The position numbers were made by a program, and so were the translations under genes. Of a stretch of DNA of 64,000 nucleotides, positions 8,884-16,808 are shown piece by piece (within the stretch, counting starts at the first letter, position 1; every line of letters begins with the position of its first letter). Below the pieces are notes generated by a model that saw only the letters and a program-made list of their open reading frames with translations, was not told the origin of the DNA and searched no databases. Source of the DNA: JABAAE01 sp036336715 (GTDB lineage Bacteria > Planctomycetota > Planctomycetia > Pirellulales > Pirellulaceae). The stretch lies in the NCBI GenBank assembly GCA_036336715.1, contig JAYZFP010000064.1, forward strand, positions 1 to 64,000. Reading direction: 5' to 3'.

Positions 8884-9672
8884 ATGCGACTCGCGATTTC
8901 AAGCAAACTGATGACCACTCTCCTGCTGCTGCTGATTTCCGGTCAGCTTTCGGCGAATGACGACCAACACAAACCTGAAAACCGGGACGGGTATGACAAG
9001 TCAAAGGACATTGGTGCCAAAGCCCCCAAGGGGGCCGATGTGCCTTTTGATGGAACCATGAAATCGGTCCAGTCCAACTGGCAGATGTGGCCCAAGGCGG
9101 ATATGGCGGTGACTTGGTCGATCGTCGACAGCCCAACCGGTGGTGGCAAAGTCCTGATGACCAACGGTGGCAAACGGTGGGGAACCCATGACCTGGTGAC
9201 GCGAAAAAAATACACCGATTTCGAGGGGCATGTTGAATTCGTCATGATGGGGGGAAGAGATGACGGCAAAGTTGAAGGTTATGCCAACAGCGGTGTCTAC
9301 CTGCAGAATCGTTACGAACTTCAAATCGAATCTCCCAAGGGCAAGGACATCAAGGACCCCTACAACTGGAAAATCGGTCCCCACGGAATCGGTGCTTTTT
9401 GCATGGAGCGCGTACCCGACCAGAATGCCTGGCGTCCCAACGGCCAATGGCAATCCTTTCACTTTCGATTCAAGGCCGCCCGTTGGGACGGAGACAAGTC
9501 AATCGAGCTTGCCAGGGCCACCGTCTGGTGGAATGGACTCAAAATTCACGACAACGTGCCCATCAAGCACGCCAACGGGGGCGTCAAAGTAGGCCCCACC
9601 GCCGAAGGACTGAAACTGCAGGAGCATGGTCAGGATGTACGGTATCGAAACATCTGGGTCATGGAAAAGTAG
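8884..9672 (+). CDS. Secreted DUF1080 (3-keto-disaccharide hydrolase family) protein
   Basis: The 262-residue product has a signal peptide (MTTLLLLLISGQLSA) and a single DUF1080/concanavalin-like beta-sandwich domain: features such as KVLMTNGGKRWGTHDLVT, FEGHVEFVMMG, NSGVYLQNRYELQI and WNGLKIHDNVPI follow the family pattern (GNSGVYLRGRYEIQV, VxxNGxxVHDN). Family members hydrolyse 3-keto-glycosides or bind sugars; which applies here is not visible. It stands alone after the DUF1592/DUF1552 pair with its own possible promoter. Length is usual for one-domain members. Confidence 0.9.
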   Translation: MRLAISSKLMTTLLLLLISGQLSANDDQHKPENRDGYDKSKDIGAKAPKGADVPFDGTMKSVQSNWQMWPKADMAVTWSIVDSPTGGGKVLMTNGGKRWGTHDLVTRKKYTDFEGHVEFVMMGGRDDGKVEGYANSGVYLQNRYELQIESPKGKDIKDPYNWKIGPHGIGAFCMERVPDQNAWRPNGQWQSFHFRFKAARWDGDKSIELARATVWWNGLKIHDNVPIKHANGGVKVGPTAEGLKLQEHGQDVRYRNIWVMEK

Positions 9673-10228
9673 CCTGTCACCGGGAGACCGATCCAACGCT
9701 GCGATCTTCCCGGAAGAACTTTCGCTTTTTACAGCCAGGGGCAATCCGGTTTCCGGATCCCCTGCCATCTTTATCTGTTACCTGTTGGTTACCTGCAATC
9801 GCTCCGGCAAAAACCTCCTCCCTTCCTGGAGGCCCGGTAGATTTTTCAGAGAAACCGCTTCTGGTCTGTCGCCAGAAAATCCGCTCAAAAAAACATCCAG
9901 AGCATCCTGTTCACCGCAGGCGGTGTGTTAAAGTCCACCGGCGACCTTGTTGACGCAAAGCATCATGTAGAAAAAAAACAACACTCCCGTCTCGAGAAGC
10001 CGGCACTTGGCAAGATTTGTGTGTAACCAACGATTCCCGGGTTGGAACAGCCCAGGTTCGGTCCATCAGCCGATTGCCTCGCTCCAGGTTCGCCGGTAAG
10101 AATTGCTCCGGATTTGCAGCCTGCAACCTTTTCCGCAAAAAACGGAAAACTATTTCGACGGAAAGCCACAGGACTTCAAAGTTTGTTGTGTTGAATTGGG
10201 TTCGTCTCATTTTCCATGAACGGCAATC
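9673..10228. other. Intergenic region with a stable hairpin, no gene seen
   Basis: The 556-bp gap before the pseudopilin genes holds a strong hairpin at 9737-9763 and no coding frame with family resemblance. The promoter of the pseudopilin cluster must lie here or in the short gap upstream of 10229, but I see no convincing -35/-10 pair. Confidence 0.5.
9737..9763. terminator. GC-rich hairpin, possible terminator of the DUF1080 gene
   Basis: AGGGG-CA-ATCCGG-TTT-CCGGAT-CCCCT: an 11-bp stem with a 2-nt bulge and a 3-nt loop, 65 bp after the stop codon. There is no T run directly behind it, so it may be a transcript-stabilising hairpin instead. Confidence 0.4.
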
Positions 10229-10645
10229 ATGTTTCGAAAAAAGCTGAACAAGCGAAGCGGTGTCGAAGTAGTTGAAGTCGCCATTACGGTCCCGATCCTG
10301 TTCGCTGTGACCATGGCAACGATTGATGTCTGCAATTACTTCCACCTCAAGCAGAAAGCCAACTCAGTCGCCTACGAAACAGCAAGGACAGCCAGTCTCG
10401 AGGGGGAGACGTTCCAGTCGGCCCGACAAGCCGGCGTTAATTTTTCAGATGCCCGAAAAATGTCCAACTACACAATCCAGGTCAGCGCACAGGCAGACCT
10501 TTACGACAAACGGGACCTGATGCCCAAAGGGGCAAGGATCAATGCAGTTGTTGAGTTGCCGGTCAAGGGCAACGAACCCGGACTATTCCTCCTCTTTCAA
10601 ACTTCCACCATACGTTCCCAGGAGTACGTCATTTCCGCACGGTGA
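10229..10645 (+). CDS. TadE-like pseudopilin
   Basis: A 138-residue protein with a short basic N-terminus, then the TadE signature: glycine, a glutamate-bearing helix (GVEVVEVAITVPILFAVTMATIDV, about 11-34) acting as a single membrane segment, and a periplasmic domain. TadE-family proteins are pseudopilins processed by a prepilin peptidase and act in tight-adherence (Tad) pilus or related secretion systems. It is followed by a TadG-like vWA protein and another TadE-like protein, as in many planctomycete genomes. No ATPase (TadA), secretin or platform protein is in this window. Confidence 0.85.
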   Translation: MFRKKLNKRSGVEVVEVAITVPILFAVTMATIDVCNYFHLKQKANSVAYETARTASLEGETFQSARQAGVNFSDARKMSNYTIQVSAQADLYDKRDLMPKGARINAVVELPVKGNEPGLFLLFQTSTIRSQEYVISAR

Positions 10646-10692
10646 TTTTTTCGAGCCGTGGATTTTCGTTGCAAACATGAATTTCAATTTTG

Positions 10693-11766
10693 ATGATGGG
10701 CAATAAAAACCGAAAAGGTGCGGGGGCCATCATGGTCCTGGTGATGACCGTGGTCATGCTGATTTTCTCGGCATTTTGCATCGGCATTTGTCAGATCCAA
10801 CTCGCCAACTCGGAAACCCAGATGGTTGCCGACTGCTGTTCGATCTCTGCGACGGCCATCCTGGGAGAGGAAATTTCAGACAACTTTGATACGCCCGAAA
10901 AACTGGCCCATCATGTCGCCGAGCAAAACAGCATTTTTGGCGCAACGGCTTCGCTTAAAAATTCGAACATTTCCATTGGTTCAGCCAGCATGAATCCCCG
11001 CACGGGTAAAATGGATTTCAAACCCGATGGATTCCCAAAAAACGCGGTTCGTGTGGATGTTGTCCTGGGAAAAAAGGCCGCAATGAGCAAGCAAAAGCTG
11101 CTTTTTCCTTTCATGTCGAATATGGACTCCTTTGCGGTCAGCAACAGTGCCACCACTGCCAAACTGGAACACGACATCTGCCTGGTTTTCGATCGTTCGC
11201 AGTCCATGTGTCACCACAAAATTTCGGGCAGAAGCAGACCCAAGCACCCGGACCATCCTTTTAAGGGGCATTACCGATACTTCCCTCACCCCAGGCAGAG
11301 TCGCTGGTCCGCGGTCGTGAACGCCGTGATTCCCCTCAAATCGGCGCTCGAAAAAACGCCCATGAAGGAGAGGCTGGGGATTGTGACTTTTGCCTGCAAG
11401 CGGAACTTCACTTTCGAAGGACGGACCATTCGGGTCAAGGCTGCCACCGAGGACATCAGCCTGACCAACAACTACAACCGTTGTCACGACAGGCTCAAGT
11501 CGATGCACCAGACGATCCCGATGGTGAACGGTCAAACCTGGATTCACGACGGAATCGACCGGGGCGCTGAGACGCTTTTTGGAAAGGGGAGCCGCCCACA
11601 TGCTTTCAAGACGATGATCGTCCTTTCCGATGGCGCCCAGTTTGTCAGGAATCAACCTGGGTCGACCGCCCACTATGCAGCCGCAAGGCGAGTCGCTGCC
11701 CAAGGCATTCGAATCCATGCTGTTGCGTTCGGTGCGGACAAGCACTTCCCACAAATGAAAAAATAG
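10693..11766 (+). CDS. TadG-like protein with von Willebrand factor A domain
   Basis: The 357-residue product opens with the Flp-pilus TadE/G-like N-terminus (GAGAIMVLVMTVVMLIFSAF, membrane helix about 10-35, then LANSETQMVADCCSIS), the usual TadG pattern. From about 155 to the end there is a vWA domain with a full metal-ion adhesion site: DRSQS (DxSxS), a threonine in GQTWIHDGI and the aspartate of VLSDG. The domain probably binds a partner or surface through a divalent cation. ATG 10693 is preferred; a TTG precedes it and an ATG follows it in frame. It lies 47 bp after the TadE-like gene. Confidence 0.82.
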   Translation: MMGNKNRKGAGAIMVLVMTVVMLIFSAFCIGICQIQLANSETQMVADCCSISATAILGEEISDNFDTPEKLAHHVAEQNSIFGATASLKNSNISIGSASMNPRTGKMDFKPDGFPKNAVRVDVVLGKKAAMSKQKLLFPFMSNMDSFAVSNSATTAKLEHDICLVFDRSQSMCHHKISGRSRPKHPDHPFKGHYRYFPHPRQSRWSAVVNAVIPLKSALEKTPMKERLGIVTFACKRNFTFEGRTIRVKAATEDISLTNNYNRCHDRLKSMHQTIPMVNGQTWIHDGIDRGAETLFGKGSRPHAFKTMIVLSDGAQFVRNQPGSTAHYAAARRVAAQGIRIHAVAFGADKHFPQMKK

Positions 11767-11880
11767 CCCAAATCGAAGGGGGGGGAATCCTACCACGCCC
11801 CTGACGAAGATACTTTAATGGAAATTTTTTCCAGCATCGGATCCGCACCTCCCGTTTCACTGATTGACTAGGAACAAAAC

Positions 11881-12297
11881 GTGAAACCCCGGGTAAAAAA
11901 TCGGTTTTCAGGTAGCCAGGGCAGCGTCGGGCGAAGGGGGGCCGCCGCTGTGGAATTTGCGATGACCTTTCCGATCATCCTGCTGTTTTTCATGGCCATG
12001 GTCTCCCTGACACAAATCTATATCCTTCGAGCCACTTCGGAAATGGCAGCCTTTGCAGGTGCAAGGGAAGGTACGGTGGTCGGTGCCACGGAATCCGATA
12101 TTCGACGTGAAGCCGAACAGGTCATGAAGACGGTGGGTGCCTCAGTCTATGAAATCAAAATCAACCGCAACGCAGACTCGGTGGAAGTCGATGGCACTGT
12201 CCCCATGGACGGAAATGCCTGGGCCACCTGCCGCTACTTCCCGATCGACCTTAAAATTCAGAATCGCTGCAAACTTCGCCGCCGGGCCGTCAACTAG
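11881..12297 (+). CDS. TadE-like pseudopilin (second copy)
   Basis: A 138-residue protein read from GTG 11881, preceded by AGGAAC at a suitable distance. It has a basic N-terminus, the TadE motif RRGAAAVEFAMTFPIILLFFMAM (glycine and glutamate of the processing/assembly signature), one membrane helix about 25-48, and a periplasmic domain with two cysteines near the end. The N-terminal helix is closer to the consensus than in the copy at 10229, with which it shares little sequence beyond the helix, so they are probably two distinct minor pseudopilins of one machine. Confidence 0.84.
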   Translation: MKPRVKNRFSGSQGSVGRRGAAAVEFAMTFPIILLFFMAMVSLTQIYILRATSEMAAFAGAREGTVVGATESDIRREAEQVMKTVGASVYEIKINRNADSVEVDGTVPMDGNAWATCRYFPIDLKIQNRCKLRRRAVN

Positions 12298-12432
12298 ATT
12301 TTGAGCCACTGGCAAGGACGAGTGCAGCTTCCGCAGGTGATTGCAGCCCCATCAAAAGAGGCTGACTTTTCATCTGCCAGTCTTGAATGAATGGAATGCC
12401 TTGAATCCCGCAATCGATGGAAGCTGCAATCG

Positions 12433-13749
12433 ATGGAACCTGCAATCTACTGCGTCGCCCACTGCTACAATGCCCCTTTCCCGGACAGCCGCCTGGCGAC
12501 CCTGTCCCTGCTGGAATTGAGCCAATCCGGCGAGAAAATAGTTGAAGTGCAGCAGGTGCCTTTTCCCCAGGAAACCCTGATGCCAATCTCCCAGGTCATC
12601 AACCGGTCAGGGACCCGGCTTTTTTCCACGGCAGGCATTCACGGTATTGCCAGCTTTCCACTGGCGCCCGATCAGAAGGGAAAAATCACCGGACCGGCAA
12701 AGTGCTTTCCCGTTCACCCGGAAACTTTCCCCACCCCTTACGGTGTCATGCCAGTTGACATCGCCTTGGATGCTTCCGAGGAACATCTTTTTTCCTGCAA
12801 TTTTCTCGCCGGTACTGTCTCCGCCCTTTCGCTGGAAAAAGAGACGGGAACATTGGCAAATCCCAGGTCCTGCAAACTGCAGCATGATGGAATCCCTGAA
12901 AAAGTCCGCCGTCTCGGTCCGAGCGAGGCAGCCATCGAACTCGGTTTCCCGGAGGGATTTCCCGAAGACGCGCCACATCCCCATGGAGTTGCCTGCCATC
13001 CCTCCGGGCGCTGGGTGGTCGTGTGTGACCTTGGAACCAGTCGTTTGAGCGTCTTCTCACTGCCCCTGGGGGAATCCTTCCAGACCGGGCGACCAGATTT
13101 TGAGCTGCAATCCCACAGCGCGCCCGGGTCCAATCGGCACCAGTACGCCGGGCCAAGACAAATCCGGTTTTCCGACGATGGTCAATTCCTGTTCTGTGTG
13201 AATGAACTGGACCACACCGTTTCCAGTTACCGTTTCGATGATGCCACCGGGGCCCTGGTCCCGGCCGGCTCTCCCCAGGTGAACATCCCCTCTGCGTGGC
13301 TGGAGCAAAACCCTCCCCGTCCCTACGTTTACAACGCACAGGCCAATTACAATTCCGGCATCGCAGTCTCACCGGATGGACGTCACGTTTATTGTTCCGC
13401 CCGGGGACATGACTCGGTTGCCGGTTTCCTGGTTGAAAAGGACGGTTCCCTGAGGCCAACCGGGCAAGGCTGGATTCCCAGTGGAGGCCGGACCCCCTGG
13501 TCACTCACTTTTTACGGAGACGAATTCCTGCTGGTGGCCAACCAGAATGCTGACGACCCACAGGCGCGTCTTCCCGGCGGAACCGAAGCGAGTCCCAATC
13601 GTCTGGCCCCTCCCGGAAGGGAACCGGGCAACCTGACCGTCCTGAAACGTGATCCTGAAGACGGTTCCCTTCACCCTACCGGCGCCCTGTGGGAAGCCCC
13701 CCACGTGATCAGCGTCCAGGTGACTCCCCAATCGGTCCTCGGCAGTTGA
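12433..13749 (+). CDS. Lactonase family beta-propeller (6-phosphogluconolactonase-like)
   Basis: A 438-residue soluble protein with repeated blade motifs of the lactonase (YkgB/Pgl) family: VDIALDASEEHLFSCNF, PHPHGVACHPSGRWVVVCD, QIRFSDDGQFLFCVNE, GIAVSPDGRHVYCSARG and TPWSLTFYGDEFLLVANQN. The family includes cycloisomerase-2 type 6-phosphogluconolactonases and other 7-bladed propellers; substrate is not visible. The frame is also open from ATG 12391; I prefer ATG 12433 because GGAAG sits 9 bases before it and the first beta strand follows directly. The gene converges with the LamG-like gene, 38 bp apart. Confidence 0.8.
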   Translation: MEPAIYCVAHCYNAPFPDSRLATLSLLELSQSGEKIVEVQQVPFPQETLMPISQVINRSGTRLFSTAGIHGIASFPLAPDQKGKITGPAKCFPVHPETFPTPYGVMPVDIALDASEEHLFSCNFLAGTVSALSLEKETGTLANPRSCKLQHDGIPEKVRRLGPSEAAIELGFPEGFPEDAPHPHGVACHPSGRWVVVCDLGTSRLSVFSLPLGESFQTGRPDFELQSHSAPGSNRHQYAGPRQIRFSDDGQFLFCVNELDHTVSSYRFDDATGALVPAGSPQVNIPSAWLEQNPPRPYVYNAQANYNSGIAVSPDGRHVYCSARGHDSVAGFLVEKDGSLRPTGQGWIPSGGRTPWSLTFYGDEFLLVANQNADDPQARLPGGTEASPNRLAPPGREPGNLTVLKRDPEDGSLHPTGALWEAPHVISVQVTPQSVLGS

Positions 13750-13787
13750 AACGCCGGGTCACCTCCAACGGGCTCAAGGTTCCGTCA

Positions 13788-14507
13788 CTATTTCCGGGAA
13801 TCGACTTCCACCCCGCGAAGCACGAAATCATTCCAGGCAGTTGTATCGTCAAAGGACCCAAGGCCAACCTGCCCCCAGGCGAAATTCCTGTCTTCGGCTG
13901 TCATTACCGGTTTTTTCATATCGTCAAAGAAAACCTCGATCGTCCCCTCGATCAGGTTGCGTTTGATTCTGACATGGTGCCACTGGTCGTCCCAGGGAGT
14001 CCCGGAGGTGGTGGTCTTTGAGATCTTGATCCGGGGTGCCTTGTTGACGATAAAGATCTGGTTGGCATGGGGATCCGCCGTCTTTCCCAGGTGGACATAG
14101 TAAAACCGCGAGGGCCCCTGATAGCCGAAAAACAGACAGGCATCCCGGTGGTTGTAATCCTTGTGGGTACTGAGCACATCCACATCGACCTGGAACGATT
14201 TCACCCGGGGAGTTTTCAGCAGGGAGATATTGTACGGACTGCGAAACGGTGGACTGTAGTTGCTTCGCTTTTTGAACTGGGAGTAAACAGGATCCGACGT
14301 CAGCTTGCGATCGATCTTCCAAGCCGAGGGATCGGTCGGCTGCCAGTTGCTGGCTTCCTTGTCGAAATCACATTTCACCAGTACCGGCAGTTCATCCCCC
14401 CGGACATTGGAGATCGAAACAAGGGAAAAAAATGCCAACGGAACGATTACCCCCGCGCACAACGGAAAGGCGGCGGTGAAACAGGCAGCTTTGGAATCAA
14501 CGTGCAT
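13788..14507 (-). CDS. Secreted LamG/concanavalin-like domain protein
   Basis: The 239-residue product has an N-terminal signal (hydrophobic VIVPLAFFSLVSISNVRG) and one beta-sandwich domain with the pattern of DUF1080/LamG relatives: FQVDVDVLSTHKDYNHRDACLFFGY, FYYVHLG, WHHVRIKRN and IEVFFDD, ending GLGSFDDTTAWNDF. This is a typical glycan- or protein-binding fold; no catalytic residues can be named. ATG 14507 is chosen over an upstream TTG at 14543 since it keeps the signal peptide close to the start. It is divergent from the MoxR operon. Confidence 0.75.
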   Translation of the reverse strand: MHVDSKAACFTAAFPLCAGVIVPLAFFSLVSISNVRGDELPVLVKCDFDKEASNWQPTDPSAWKIDRKLTSDPVYSQFKKRSNYSPPFRSPYNISLLKTPRVKSFQVDVDVLSTHKDYNHRDACLFFGYQGPSRFYYVHLGKTADPHANQIFIVNKAPRIKISKTTTSGTPWDDQWHHVRIKRNLIEGTIEVFFDDMKKPVMTAEDRNFAWGQVGLGSFDDTTAWNDFVLRGVEVDSRK

Positions 14508-14844
14508 CTGGATCTCGAGAAAAAGGCAGGTCGTTACGAGCAATCACTATCGATTATCCAGTACCTGCCAGCAAGCCACCAGGGTCCGTTTTTCAGGGGC
14601 TGAATCTCCTGCCAGTTACCTGAGTCGATGATTTCCTGCAGAACAAACGCCGTTCCCTCGACTTCCCTCCGGCCACAATTGCCGGCATTGGTTGAATCGA
14701 TTCAATGGACCTTGCGTGTGATGGCATTCGGGTCTGGACGGACTATAATGAAATCAGTTGAAGAAACGGCGGCGGCCCTTCGACCCTCTCCCCACCTCCG
14801 CATTCGCACCCGCTTCCCCCCGCATATGGAAGGCATTCAGACGC
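14508..14844. promoter_or_regulatory. Divergent promoter region of the MoxR operon
   Basis: The 337-bp region separates the leftward LamG-like gene from the rightward MoxR gene. A perfect TATAAT occurs at 14744-14749 on the plus strand, about 95 bp before the MoxR start. The best hexamer 17 bp upstream of it is poor, so only the -10 box is visible. Confidence 0.4.
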
Positions 14845-15867
14845 ATGTCTAACGGCACCCCCCAGATCGACGACCAGCAACGGGCAGCCCGTCTCGTTGA
14901 AGCCTGTCAGCGCATTCGAACCCAGGTCGGGCGTATTGTGGTCGGTCAGGACAAAGTCATTGAACAACTCCTGATTGCCATCCTGGCAAGGGGACACTGC
15001 CTGCTGGAGGGTGTCCCGGGCCTGGCCAAGACCCTGATGGTACGCTCGCTGGCCGAGACCATGAACCTCACGTTCCATCGCATCCAGTTCACCCCCGACC
15101 TGATGCCGGCAGATATTACCGGGACGGACATCATTCAGGAAAACCGTGAAACCGGGCACCGGGACCTGGTCTTTGAAAAGGGACCGATCTTCTCCCAGAT
15201 GCTGCTGGCAGATGAAATCAACCGCACCCCTCCCAAAACCCAGGCGGCCCTGCTGGAGGCGATGCAGGAACACGAAGTCACCGTTGGTGGAACAACCTAC
15301 ACCCTGGAAGAACCGTTTTTCGTTCTGGCAACCCAAAACCCGATCGAGCAGGAGGGCACTTACCCGCTTCCCGAGGCCCAGCGTGACCGGTTCCTGTTCA
15401 ACGTGATTGTGAACTATCCCAATCGCGACCAGGAAGCCGAAATTATCGACCGAACCACCTCAACCATTTCCGAAAAGCTGGAAGCGGTCGTAACCGGTGA
15501 AGAGATCATCGAATGCCAGGAAACCGTCCGCCTGGTTCCCTTGCCCGACCATGTCAAGAATTACGTTCTCGACCTGGTTCGATCAGCGCGTCCCAAAGAG
15601 GAATCCTCTGCCGGCTGGGTCAAGGAATTGATTGACTGGGGGCCCGGTCCCCGCGCCTGTCAACAATTGGTGCTGGGTGCCAAGGCCAGGGCGTTACTCC
15701 AGGGGCGTCACCATGTGACTCTCGATGATGTCCAGACACTCGCTTACCCCGTTCTTCGCCACCGCATCGTGCCCACGTTCAATGCCGAAGCGGAAGGGGT
15801 CACTGTCGATGACCTGATCCGCAGACTGCTGGCGGAAGTCCCCGAGCAGTCCGGTCAACTCCTGTAA
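14845..15867 (+). CDS. MoxR-family AAA+ ATPase
   Basis: A 340-residue AAA+ protein with Walker A GVPGLAKT (56-63), Walker B LLADEINR (about 119-126) followed by TPPKTQAALLEAMQE, sensor 1 ATQNP and the arginine-finger region PEAQRDRFLF, all typical for MoxR. MoxR proteins act as chaperones that assemble or activate vWA-domain partners. I start at ATG 14845; the frame is open to 14758 but the added residues are proline/arginine-rich and unlike the family. It heads an operon with DUF58, BatA/vWA and further vWA membrane proteins, the classic MoxR-vWA arrangement. Confidence 0.93.
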   Translation: MSNGTPQIDDQQRAARLVEACQRIRTQVGRIVVGQDKVIEQLLIAILARGHCLLEGVPGLAKTLMVRSLAETMNLTFHRIQFTPDLMPADITGTDIIQENRETGHRDLVFEKGPIFSQMLLADEINRTPPKTQAALLEAMQEHEVTVGGTTYTLEEPFFVLATQNPIEQEGTYPLPEAQRDRFLFNVIVNYPNRDQEAEIIDRTTSTISEKLEAVVTGEEIIECQETVRLVPLPDHVKNYVLDLVRSARPKEESSAGWVKELIDWGPGPRACQQLVLGAKARALLQGRHHVTLDDVQTLAYPVLRHRIVPTFNAEAEGVTVDDLIRRLLAEVPEQSGQLL

Positions 15868-15902
15868 ACCGGTTTACCAACCAGAGCATTCTTTCGAACA
15901 CC

Positions 15903-16808
15903 ATGCCGCACGTCTCGGATGTCATCACGGCGAGGGACCTGAACAAGTTCCGCAACTTGCAGGTTCTTGCACGCCAGGTCGTCGAGGGCTTCTGCTCGGG
16001 TTTGCACAGGTCTCCCCACAAGGGATTCAGTGTCGAATTCAAGGAACATCGCTCTTATGTACCAGGCGATGACATTCGAACGATCGACTGGAAACTGTTT
16101 GGAAAGACCGACCGCCTGTTCATTCGGGAATACGAGGAGGAAACCAATCTCCGCTGCACGCTGTTGGTGGATTGCAGTGGCTCCATGGGATATTCGGGTT
16201 CCCGGTCGCACGGTGTCACCAAGCACCAGTACGCCACAGCCACTGCCGCCTCGCTGGCCTACCTGATGTTGCAGCAACAGGACAGCGTTGGCCTGGTGAC
16301 TTTTGACACCGACATACGCAGTTATGTTCCCCCGCGGGCCCAGGCCAAGCACCTGCAACCGATCATCAATGAATTGCAGGGCACTCAACCGGGAGAGGAA
16401 ACCGAACTGGGTGACGTGATCAAGAAGATCGAAGCCCGAATTCATCGCCGGGGCCTGGTGGTCATTTTCTCGGACCTGTTCGGTGATGTCGACCAGTTGA
16501 TGAAATCCTTCGCCCGACTGCGACATGCCAATCATGAAATCATCCTGTTCCAGATTTTTGATCCGGACGAACTGGATTTTCCATTTCGGCAATGGACCCA
16601 ATTTGCCTGCCTGGAGCAGGAATCCAACCGCCATCTTGTCGACCCGGCGCAAATACGCCGCTCCTACCTGGAAAAGCTGAGTGACTTCCGCGAACAGATC
16701 AACAACGCCTGCAACCGCCACCGGATCAGCCTGGTCCCGATGACCACCGACCAGCCTTTTGCCGAGACGCTCGCTTCCTACCTGGCACTGAGGAGGCGAA
16801 CCCAATGA
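15903..16808 (+). CDS. DUF58 (vWA-like) protein
   Basis: The 301-residue protein carries the DUF58 signature around 45-75 (PGDDIRTIDWK, FIREYEEE) and the vWA metal site DCSGSMGY at about 88. DUF58 proteins are the usual partner of MoxR ATPases. No membrane segment is seen. It begins 35 bp after MoxR, and its stop overlaps the next start (ATGA), which indicates translational coupling with the BatA protein. Confidence 0.92.
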   Translation: MPHVSDVITARDLNKFRNLQVLARQVVEGFCSGLHRSPHKGFSVEFKEHRSYVPGDDIRTIDWKLFGKTDRLFIREYEEETNLRCTLLVDCSGSMGYSGSRSHGVTKHQYATATAASLAYLMLQQQDSVGLVTFDTDIRSYVPPRAQAKHLQPIINELQGTQPGEETELGDVIKKIEARIHRRGLVVIFSDLFGDVDQLMKSFARLRHANHEIILFQIFDPDELDFPFRQWTQFACLEQESNRHLVDPAQIRRSYLEKLSDFREQINNACNRHRISLVPMTTDQPFAETLASYLALRRRTQ

